NCBI GenBank assembly: GCA_965153355.1
Contig: OZ231126.1
Coordinates: forward strand, 79,608,001-79,672,000
Reading direction: 5' to 3'
Length of the DNA: 64,000 bases
From: Flaccisagitta enflata
Taxonomy: Eukaryota; Chaetognatha; Sagittoidea; Aphragmophora
Shown: positions 56,767 to 64,000 of the stretch, piece after piece
Layout: every line of letters begins with the position of its first letter
Position numbering within the stretch: the first letter of the stretch is position 1
The notes under the pieces: model-generated
Databases searched by the model: none
The model's input: only the letters and a program-made list of their open reading frames with translations
What the model was told of the DNA's origin: nothing
Program-made: the position numbers and the translations under genes

Positions 56767-58737
56767 TGCGTTTCCGCCTCCTCCTCCTCCTCCTCCTCCT
56801 CCTCCATTGGCTCCCGCCGGGGTGGGCGGGGCACCCGAGGATTCGTCTGGGTGGAGCAAGGTGTGGTGGCCTATGCCGCAGATGGCGCACATTTCCGTCG
56901 ATTTGCAGTTTCTCGCCATATGTCCGGTCTCAAGGCACAAATAGCATATGCGAGTGTTTATGCAAAATTTTCTTCTATCTGCGCTGGACAGGCCTTTGAA
57001 AATGTCGCACGCTGGAATGCGATGTTGGCCTCCGCAGCGTTCACAACTTCCGGCCGTCGGTGCTGCAGCCGCTGTATTGGCCGCTGTCGCATTTGCCGTC
57101 GGTTTGCCGCCGCTTTTCGCCGGGGCTGTCGCCGTTGTCGCCGCCACTTTGGCTGCCCCTACAGGCTTGCTGTTCTGCGCCTGACTTGAGTTTCTGTAGC
57201 ATAGCTCGGCGATTGTATGCTCGGTGTCAAGGAATTCGAGGAACGTTTCAAAGCCCAACATCTCCCCATCTGACATCATGTTTTTCACCACTCTCTTTGA
57301 CCATTTCGCTGTCAGGTGTGGGGTCTTTTTTGAGAGAATTGATTCGATAATCATCTTATTCTCGAATTCTCCTCCTCTGCCGGTGCTTTTTGCCAACGTA
57401 TAGATGCTCTGCAACTTGCAATAGAACATCAGTAAGCCGCCGTGGTCCTTTTCACCGACTTGTTTTCCTTGCAACAAGTCCTCGAGCATTTCCATCGCCG
57501 ACTCTTTCCTTAGACCGAATTTTTTATTCAATTTCTCAATTGCCGTTCTCACTGCTTCTCCCGCGTCCGTTTTTTCCAAAGTTTCGGCCTCTATCACCTG
57601 GAATGCTGCGCCCTCAAAGTAATGTTGAAATTCGTTCAATTTGGCCTTTTCCGACAGACCGACTATCTCCAAGGCCGTTTCAAATTTCAACATGTGTTTG
57701 GCAAAGCTCATTCCTTTGCCCACTCCTGCAAATTTCTTCACCGGGCGAGCTTCTTTCAGCTGAGCCATCGCAAACATCTGAATTTGTACTCGCACGAACT
57801 CCTCTTGATTTGCACTTCCGGCGCAACTCGGTGTGGTTGGCGTTTTGGGCGCCTCTTCCTCCTCCTCCTCCTCATTTTGCTCCTCTAAGCCTTCCTCCAC
57901 CTGCTGTGCCGAATTGTGCAATTCTTGCAGCCTTGCCATGAGCTCCATCGTTTCTTTCTCAATTTTTTCCTTCTTCTCTCTTAGATGTCTCACATCCTTT
58001 TTTTCTTTTTCTTGTTTGAGATCCCTTGGTGGCAATTTTTGGATCATCGGTTTGTTCACTTTTTTGGGTTTGACAGTTGGGACAACGGGCTTCTTGATCA
58101 CTTTCGCTGGTGGGATAATTGGTTTTGTGATTGCTTTCGGTGTCAACTGTATTCTATCAAGGTCGAGTTTTAATGCCACTTTCTTCTCTCCCTTTTTTTG
58201 TGGCATTTTTCCTCCTACGGGCGTCGTCGGAACGGAGCCGCTGGCGTTATTTTTTGCCCAGCTCTCCACCGCGGCGTTGGGGTCCAAAACGCTCCCTTCG
58301 CCCCCGTTGACGGACTGCTCGAGCCTCCTCATTGCATCTCTGGCGCCGGAAGCCTCATCGTCATCACTGATCGCCTGTTGCTGTTCCCGGTGGATCCGTT
58401 CAATCCCCCTCACTTTAATCCGGTGCAGTTTTTCGTTTTGCTCTCTCTGTCTTCTTATCTCCTCTACCTTCCTTAATGCTTCCGCCTCGTCCGCTTCGCT
58501 CTGCCTTCTTTCCGCTTCCATTCGTTCTTTCTCTTTTTTCTGCTCATCATCTCTGTCTTTTTTCGCTTGAATGGATCTCGCGATCGATCCGGCGCTTCTC
58601 ATTGACGGCGTCCTCTCGGCCGGCGTCGCGGGTATCACGTGTATCGCCGGATTCCCTGCTGACGCTGTAGCCGTTTCTGCCATATTCGCATGATGAGGCG
58701 TCGATGATCCTCTAAACATCCCCGCAATTCTGCTCAT
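56764..58737 (-). CDS. BEL gag
   Basis: 657 residues, ATG at 58737 on the complement, about 140 nt after the 5' LTR. Residues 55-110 are a highly charged coiled coil (QKKEKERMEAERRQSEADEA). A Lys/Pro-rich stretch follows (200-250), another coiled coil (about 250-300), then the capsid-like core of BEL gags (about 315-500; KHMLKFETALEIVGLSEKAK, FGLRKESAMEMLEDLLQGKQ, WSKRVVKNMM), which recalls DUF1759. Three zinc knuckles lie at about 560-632: CERCGGQHRIPAC, CYLCLETGHMARNC and CAICGIGHHTLLH, the last ending in His as is common in this group. A run of 11 glycines precedes the UGA. It assembles particles around the RNA. Confidence 0.92.
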   Translation of the reverse strand: MSRIAGMFRGSSTPHHANMAETATASAGNPAIHVIPATPAERTPSMRSAGSIARSIQAKKDRDDEQKKEKERMEAERRQSEADEAEALRKVEEIRRQREQNEKLHRIKVRGIERIHREQQQAISDDDEASGARDAMRRLEQSVNGGEGSVLDPNAAVESWAKNNASGSVPTTPVGGKMPQKKGEKKVALKLDLDRIQLTPKAITKPIIPPAKVIKKPVVPTVKPKKVNKPMIQKLPPRDLKQEKEKKDVRHLREKKEKIEKETMELMARLQELHNSAQQVEEGLEEQNEEEEEEEAPKTPTTPSCAGSANQEEFVRVQIQMFAMAQLKEARPVKKFAGVGKGMSFAKHMLKFETALEIVGLSEKAKLNEFQHYFEGAAFQVIEAETLEKTDAGEAVRTAIEKLNKKFGLRKESAMEMLEDLLQGKQVGEKDHGGLLMFYCKLQSIYTLAKSTGRGGEFENKMIIESILSKKTPHLTAKWSKRVVKNMMSDGEMLGFETFLEFLDTEHTIAELCYRNSSQAQNSKPVGAAKVAATTATAPAKSGGKPTANATAANTAAAAPTAGSCERCGGQHRIPACDIFKGLSSADRRKFCINTRICYLCLETGHMARNCKSTEMCAICGIGHHTLLHPDESSGAPPTPAGANGGGGGGGGGGGNA

Positions 58738-58802
58738 TATGCCGCCTGATGCTGTTGCCTCTGCAACCTGGAAGCTATTTTCTACTACTTCACTTGTTTA
58801 AA

Positions 58803-58866
58803 TTATCAGTTGTAATGTTATTCGCTCTTCATTCCTGGTCAATCTTGGGGTGCGTTTCCTTACCTG
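58803..58866. repeat. 64-bp perfect inverted repeat, leader arm
   Basis: Exact reverse complement of 59316-59379 (5' LTR) and of 45252-45315 (3' LTR). Begins CAGGTAAGGAAACGCACCCC on the minus strand. Confidence 0.93.
58858..58866 (-). promoter_or_regulatory. candidate splice donor in the BEL leader
   Basis: Minus strand CAG|GTAAGG, a near-perfect donor 11 nt after the LTR. Together with the acceptor at 47729 it would give a spliced RNA whose first AUG is that of the accessory ORF. Confidence 0.45.
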
Positions 58867-58877
58867 CGTTTTTGTAC

Positions 58878-59501
58878 TGTAAAGAACCGCGTATCATACA
58901 ATCTCCAACCGTCAAAGTACCTATGCGCTGACGTTGACAATGATGGATAAGTCCGGCAGCCGCTGCGTCACGGCCGCGCCAATCCTCTCGATGCCACGCC
59001 ACGCGCTACGCCAACAACGCCAACACCACGAAACCACTAAAGTCATTGGATCCTCATATGGGTGAGGTCTTTCGTCGTCGCCATCTCAAAATCTTCTATG
59101 GTTGAAAGGGGTACAAAAACGCTGAAATAATAGAAAGGAAAGGAAGAGGGGAAAAAGAGAAAAGAAGTTAACCTAACAACCTATCATCCTAAATAACTCA
59201 ATAACTCAACAGCATAACGACTACATAACTAAACAACTAGATAATCCAACCGACCAACTGACCAACCATCCAAACCGACCAACTAACCAACCAAATAGGT
59301 CCAACCAGAACTCACCAGGTAAGGAAACGCACCCCAAGATTGACCAGGAATGAAGAGCGAATAACATTACAACTGATAACTAAAGAAAGAGAATCAGCAA
59401 TAATATAAATTCACAGAATGGGCAACAAACAGGGCGAACTAAAAAGAATATGCAATTACAAATAATCACAAAATGGTAAAAATCTAATGCGATATTCCAC
59501 A
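58878..59501 (-). repeat. BEL 5' LTR
   Basis: 624 bp, same sequence as 44814-45437. Contains the promoter elements listed below and the arm complementary to the leader (59316-59379). Confidence 0.93.
59371..59407 (-). promoter_or_regulatory. candidate LTR promoter: TATA and initiator
   Basis: Minus strand TATATT (59407-59402) and TCAGTT (59376-59371), which fits the TCAKTY initiator. The A of the initiator (59374) is 33 nt from the first T of the TATA motif. The inferred transcript start falls within the first six nucleotides of the 64-nt complementary segment. Confidence 0.45.
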
Positions 59502-59506
59502 GGCTA
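59502..59506. repeat. BEL target-site duplication, right
   Basis: GGCTA, matching 44809-44813. Confidence 0.9.
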
Positions 59507-61313
59507 CGGGGGTGCGATGAAATGAGCGGAGATGAAGGAGGAGGGGGAAGCTGCAGTCGACGTGGCGCTTCTGTCGCAAGCTGACGAGGAGGTTGAGGCT
59601 TCTATGTAGTTGCTTGAATCCGCTTGTCCTGTCGGTTGAGTCGAAAGATGAGTTGAGGGTGGAAGAGACAAATTTTTATTTACAATTTGTTGCTGCATTA
59701 ATTTTAAATCTTGTCGCAGCATTTTCACTCTGGCGGCTGTTTCCTCTTTTATCATTTTGGCCCTTCCTTTTCATTCATCCCTTTATGCATTTTTATCATC
59801 GTCGGCGGCAGACTAATCATTAGCGTCGACTGATCCTCGATCAGAGAAGGTGCTGTGGGCACTGGTCGACGAGCTGCTTGAGCTAGTGGCATCGTTGACG
59901 CATCTTCTTTTTCTCGGCCTGGAGGGATTGGGGTAAAAGTGCAGTCTCTTGCGTTAATGCTGTTTTCAAACAAATTTTCTTCGTCCATATACTCCTCTTC
60001 ATCTTCTTCCACTTCTTCAGCATACCTTTGCATGATTGCCGCCAAGGAAGTTGCGCTTCTGATGTCCGCCGCGGATTTCGTCATTTCGTTGGCGAAGGTT
60101 TTTCCTGCATCTTGGAAGAAGGATTTGGAGCAGCTTTGGAAGGCGTCTGTGACTGCTTCTCTGACGGCGTCCTTGATGGCAGCGTTCAGTTGGTCTTTGT
60201 CCAGACCCGCCAATCCTCCTTGTGGCGGCGGCGGCGGCATCGGCGCGTTTGTAGGCGGCCTATTTGGTGTTTGGCTGTTTGGCTGCCACTGATTGCCGGG
60301 AAGCTCGTGTGGCTGCTGACGGCCGGCGCGGCGGCGGCGGCTGTCTGAGGGCGGATCTGACGGGCTGTTGCAGAGTGAGCAGATGCAGCTTCTTTTGCTT
60401 CTTTTATTTTTGGGCATCTGCTGTCATTGGCGCTGTGTGAGGATCCACAGTTGCTGCATAGATATTGGTCGGGAGTTTTTAGACAGTCAGAATGATGATG
60501 TTCTTCAGCACATTTCATACACTTCCGTTTATTTTTGCAATTCAACGTTTGATGGCCGTCCAGTCCTTGGCATTTATGACATTGGACGAATCTCGATGCG
60601 ATGTATCTCTTCGCCGGATGGTAGAACATTTTGATGAAGATGCCATCTTTTATTGCTTTGTCAATTTGCACTTCTTCCTCGAGGAAGATCTTGACCGAGC
60701 CTGTCTCTTCACCGTCAGATGCTCGCTTCATGCGCTTCGCCGCCGCCGGTCGATAGCCTCGTCGACGCAGCTCTTCGAGGATGATCTCTTCAGTGAATGA
60801 TTTATTGACGTCGTGAATGATGACTGCCGTCCTTGAGCGAGCTTGCGGCGCAATGGCGGGGACGATTTTGCTTCCCGCCTTCTATTTACTTTCTTTTAAT
60901 AAAATGTTAAAGTCTTTGGAAGTGGCGGGGAAGATGAGTACTTTTTCCGCCGCAGTAAAAATCACCTCTCGAATTTGACATCCGTCGAGTTTACAGTTCT
61001 CGACGTAGTCGGCGATCTCCCTCTTTGTGGCGCCGTTGATTCTCCATTATCCGAGAAGCGTGATGGCGCAGCGACGCAGGGACGCCTTGATGGCGTCGTT
61101 GGTGATTTCGTCAATGCTGGGGATGTTGGCGGGAGAGTTGGCGGCTGCAGTGGCGGATGGACCACTTCCTTCGAGCGCCATTGTTCGGACGTCCTCTTTA
61201 CCGTCTCGTTGGGGCGTCTTTCCTCTCTTTGTGGTGCGTTTGGTGGCGTTGTCCTCGTCCTGAGATGGGCTGAGGGGGCGTTTCTGACGAACGGATGGAG
61301 TGGTAGTTTCCAT
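59507..61313 (-). pseudogene. Jockey-like ORF1 (gag-like, zinc knuckles), degenerate
   Basis: From an ATG at 61313 on the complement: METTTPSVRQKRPLSPSQDE, DEITNDAIKASLRRCAITLL, an in-frame TAA (about 61044-61046), then the same frame continues with EIADYVENCKLDGCQIREVI and LIFPATSKDFNILLKESK to a TAG. At 60731-60186 comes the nucleic-acid-binding part: VQIDKAIKDGIFIKMFYHPA and three Cys/His knuckles, CHKCQGLDGHQTLNC, CMKCAEEHHHSDC and CSNCGSSHSANDSRC. The frame shifts near a (CGG)n run (about 60226-60250) and continues to a Ser/Thr-rich tail at 59755-59507. It would bind the LINE RNA but is no longer intact. Confidence 0.78.
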
Positions 61314-61559
61314 AGATTGGGCTTTCCTATAATTTTTAACATAATTTTCCCCTTTAATTTGAGCAGATTTCTTTCCTCTTATCGAATTTTTAACACATGT
61401 AAGGAACAATTTTCTTCTTATTTTCTTCTTTTTTAATGATGCAATTTTCCTTTCTAATGCGACGCTTTCTCTGAAGAAAATTTTCGTCAGCTTATTTGGG
61501 GGCAATTTGGGCTTGGCCGTGCTTGTCAAAGAGGGAAAGAGAGAAACAGAGGATCAGCT

Positions 61560-61790
61560 TGCTTTAAACCGATCAAGTCTTGATAATGGGAAAAACAGTT
61601 TAAACTGATTCGAGGGGAAAAAGATTTCGAGTCGGGCCGAAGATAAAAAAGATGTTAATCTGAATCGAGGGCGAAAAGAGTTTAACTGAGTCGAGGGCAA
61701 AAAGAGTTTAAGCTGAGTCGAGGGCGAAAAGGGTTTAACTACGTTGAGGATTGGAAAAGAGTTTAAAATTTGTCGAGGGCAGGGTCGCTG
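61560..61790 (-). repeat. 28-bp minisatellite upstream of Jockey ORF1
   Basis: About seven units related to GAGTCGAGGGCGAAAAGAGT plus TTAA. The position just 5' of ORF1 suggests a LINE 5' UTR, where tandem monomers can act as promoter. Confidence 0.75.
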
Positions 61791-62107
61791 GCCGCGGGCC
61801 TTGCGGCCGCGGTATAAGTTGAGAGATTCAATAATCCAGTAGTCTTGTTTTCGGGTTTTCAGGGAAGAAGAAGAAGGTTTTAATTGTTAAAAATAGTTTA
61901 TTCCGTGTTGTTTGTTCACTCGGCTGTCGAAGGAAAAGTTTTTGTTTCTTTGGTATGAATTGTTCTTAATCAATTGTTCGTATCCGCCGTGGCTTTGTTC
62001 GTCTGCATGGCTTGATCCTCCCGCGATCTCCGTTTGTTGCCGCGATATCGTGGGTACCTTTAAACAAGTGAAGTAGTAGAAATTAGCTTCCAAACCGACC
62101 TACCACG
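61791..62107. other. unassigned sequence
   Basis: Includes a GC-rich palindromic stretch with GCGGCCGC (about 61808). No gene seen. Confidence 0.4.
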
Positions 62108-62703
62108 CATGTGTCTGACAGCCAATCCAGGGTGAGAATGACAGTACTCCGGGTTTTTCTGTAGTTTTGCTATGCTCATCTGTGTACAACACAAGAACAA
62201 TCGAATTGGAAAACTTCCCTGGAGGGGTTTTTGAAAAAAAATCGATTTTTTGCCTACAGGAAAGGTGGTGGTAATGCAGATTCTTGTGAGTTGTATTGAC
62301 TCATTTTTTGATTCCATATTGTTATTCTATGCAAAATTTCCTTTTATTTGATAGGTCACATTATATGGTTTAATACAGAAATAAAGTTTTCATTTTTTGA
62401 GCCACCGTTACTTTTTTGTAACGGTGACTCAAAAAATGAAAATCTAAGTTCTTTGCCAAAATATAGAGTGCGACCTATCAAATGAAAGGAAATTTTGCAT
62501 AGAATAACAATATGGAATCAAAAAATGAGTCAATACAACTCACAAGAATCTGCATTACCACCACCTTTCCTGTGGGCGAAAAATCGATTTTTTTTCAAAA
62601 ACCCCTCCAGGGAAGATTTCCAACTCGATTTGTATTGTACACAGATGAGCATAAACTAAGAAAAAATGTATGTCATTCTCACCCTGAATGCTGTCAGACA
62701 TGT
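62108..62703. mobile_element. 0.6-kb palindromic element
   Basis: CATGTGTCTGACAG at the left end and CTGTCAGACATG at the right; the arms match almost to the centre, which is a hairpin (CACCGTTAC tttttt GTAACGGTG). A similar frame of about 70 codons reads outward on both arms. One arm-like copy is at 36240-36510. Confidence 0.7.
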
Positions 62704-63270
62704 GACTACCAAACTGGCCTACCAGCCAAAAAGTGAAAAACGTGCATAACTTCGGCATTTATCAACCGATTTGGTTGAAACTTGGTATGTAGTCTCTAAA
62801 TGGAAGGACTCAACATATGTATTTGATTTGTAAAGATTATAGCATGCTAACCAGCCAAACCGGTCTACCACCCAACCAGCCTACCAGCCTAAAAGTGAAA
62901 AACATGCATAACTTTGGCATTTTTCAACTGATTTGGTTGAAACTTGGTATGTAGTCTCTAGATGGAAGGACTCAACATATGAATTTGATTCATAAAGATT
63001 TTAGCATGCTAACTGACCAAACCGGCCTACCACCCAACCAGCCTACCAGCCTAAAAGTGAAAAACATGCTAAACTTCAGCATTTTTCAATCAATTTGGTC
63101 AAAACTTGGTATAAAGTCTCTAAACAGAAGGACTAAACATATGTTTGTGATTCATGAAAATTTTAGCATGCAAAACGGCCAAACTGGCCTACCACCTAAC
63201 CAGCCTACCATCTAAAAGTGAAAAATTGGCAAAACTTTTGTATTTTTCAAATGATTTGGTTGAAACTTTG
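62704..63270 (+). repeat. tandem 165-bp units
   Basis: About three and a half units of the same core as 19890-20570 and 36720-37170. Confidence 0.75.
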
Positions 63271-63274
63271 TCAG

Positions 63275-63600
63275 CGCTTGACAATACCATTTGACAATGC
63301 CATTTGACAATGCCATTTGACAATGCCATTTGACAATGCCATTTGACAGCGTTGTTTGACAACGCCGTTTGACAACGCCATTCGACAACACCGTTTGACA
63401 ACGCCGTTTGACAACGCCGTTAGACGCCATTTGACAACGCCGTAAGACAATGCCGTTAGACAACGCCGTTAGACAACGCCGTTAGACAACGCCGTTAGAC
63501 AACGCTCTTAGACAACACCATTAGACAACGCTGTTGGACAACACCGTTAGACAACGCCTTTAGACAACGCCGTTTGACATCGCCGTTTGACATCGCCTTC
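63275..63600 (+). repeat. tandem array of 13-bp TTTGACAACGCCG units
   Basis: About 25 units with TTTGACA/TTAGACA variants. A single similar unit follows the 165-bp array at 20580. Confidence 0.9.
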
Positions 63601-64000
63601 ACCTATAATTACCTATAATTACCTATAATAACCTATAATTACCCATAATCAAACACTGACCTATAAGTACCTATAAAGACCTATGATCACCTATAATTAC
63701 ATATGGACCAATAATTACCTATAATGACCTATCATTACCCATAATTACCTACAATTACCTATAATAACATAATGACCTATAATTACCTATAATGACCTAT
63801 GATTACCTATAATTACCTATAATTGCATAATGACCTATAATTACCTATAATGACCTATGATTACCTATAACTACCTATAATTACATAATGACCTATAATT
63901 ACTTTTAATGACCTGTGATTACCTATTATAACCCATAATTTCACAATGACCTATGATTACCTATAATTACCTTTAATGACCTATAATTACCTATAATTAC
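63601..64000 (+). repeat. tandem array of ACCTATAATT units
   Basis: 10-11-bp units (ACCTATAATT/ATGACCTATA) continuing past the end of the window. Confidence 0.92.

Larger units (their letters stand above)
58738..58877 (-). other. BEL leader between 5' LTR and gag
   Basis: Just after the LTR the minus strand reads GTACAAAAACG and then 64 nt (58866 down to 58803) exactly complementary to part of the LTR. No TGG-initiated, tRNA-complementary primer-binding site is seen next to the LTR. Confidence 0.8.
44814..59501 (-). mobile_element. complete BEL/Pao LTR retrotransposon, interrupted by a LINE
   Basis: Two 624-bp LTRs (44814-45437 and 58878-59501; minus strand TGTGG...TTTACA) flanked by GGCTA. 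The order on the minus strand is 5' LTR, leader, gag, in-frame UGA, protease, reverse transcriptase, RNase H, integrase, a third ORF, 3' LTR. Protease-RT-RNase H-integrase order with a DUF1759-like gag core and three zinc knuckles fits BEL/Pao. The internal length without the LINE is about 8.9 kb. I found no difference between the LTRs by eye and no frameshift in its ORFs, so the insertion looks recent. The LINE at 50684-55251 broke its reverse transcriptase. Confidence 0.9.
40787..61790 (-). mobile_element. Jockey-like LINE (decayed), split by a BEL element
   Basis: On the minus strand, ORF1 (gag-like, with zinc knuckles; 61313 down to about 59507) is followed, after removal of the BEL element (44814-59501) and one copy of its GGCTA duplication, by ORF2 with endonuclease (44665 down to about 43750) and reverse transcriptase (43.5-40.8 kb). 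An ORF1 with CCHC knuckles plus an endonuclease/reverse transcriptase ORF2 fits the Jockey group. Several frameshifts and stops show it is dead. The 3' end is not defined beyond the stop at 40787-40789. A minisatellite at 61560-61790 may be its 5' UTR. Confidence 0.8.

Noticed and set aside
57833-58570. 245-codon plus-strand Ser/Phe-rich frame
   Set aside because: Antisense of BEL gag.

Overview
This is a repeat-dominated window from an animal genome, most likely an aquatic invertebrate. The evidence for an animal is a complete BEL/Pao LTR retrotransposon (a superfamily known only from metazoans), Jockey- and CR1-type LINEs, a spliced secreted-protein gene with GT-AG introns, and very dense (GA)n, (CA)n and (GAAA)n microsatellites. 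I cannot place it to phylum. I see no rRNA, tRNA, CRISPR array or bacterial operon.

Layout. About 0.7-9.3 kb is one long inverted-repeat element (11-bp terminal repeats, 11-bp target duplication) made of forward and reverse copies of a roughly 510-bp unit plus a 2-kb palindrome, with no visible transposase. From 9.3 to 25.4 kb lie small non-autonomous DNA transposons, long microsatellites, a decayed LINE reverse-transcriptase fragment (13.6-14.5 kb) and many copies of one hairpin-ended family. That family has a 5' hairpin, a (GTCS)n tetranucleotide tract, internal tandem repeats and a 3' GGCCTTGTT end, and resembles Helentron-associated (HINE/pearl-type) elements. Between 25.8 and 33.1 kb is the only convincing host gene: at least seven exons with matching intron phases encode a signal peptide, two long acidic coiled coils and a domain packed with N-glycosylation sequons built from nearly identical 222-bp repeats. 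From 33.2 to 40.5 kb there are more palindromic elements, a G-rich tract and a 1.5-kb hairpin-ended element.

From about 40.6 to 61.8 kb there is a three-level nest of transposons. The outer layer is a decayed Jockey-like LINE on the minus strand. It is split by a complete BEL/Pao element on the minus strand (44814-59501; 624-bp LTRs that look identical; GGCTA target duplication). The BEL element is split in its reverse transcriptase by an apparently intact CR1-like LINE on the plus strand (50684-55251). A further 922-bp insertion with an 8-bp duplication sits in the Jockey reverse transcriptase. The last 2 kb hold a 0.6-kb palindrome and short-unit tandem arrays.

The most interesting signals are in the two young retroelements. 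The BEL element has (1) gag and pol in one frame separated only by UGA CUAG, a known leaky-stop context; (2) an intact 697-codon third ORF between integrase and the 3' LTR, with no membrane segment, and a plausible splice donor and acceptor to express it; (3) a perfect 64-nt complementarity between the start of the inferred transcript and the leader just after the 5' LTR, with no tRNA-type primer-binding site seen, an arrangement that recalls self-priming. The CR1-like LINE has no AUG for ORF2 before its endonuclease domain, but ORF2 overlaps ORF1 in the -1 frame and the overlap contains the classic slippery heptamer A AAA AAC.
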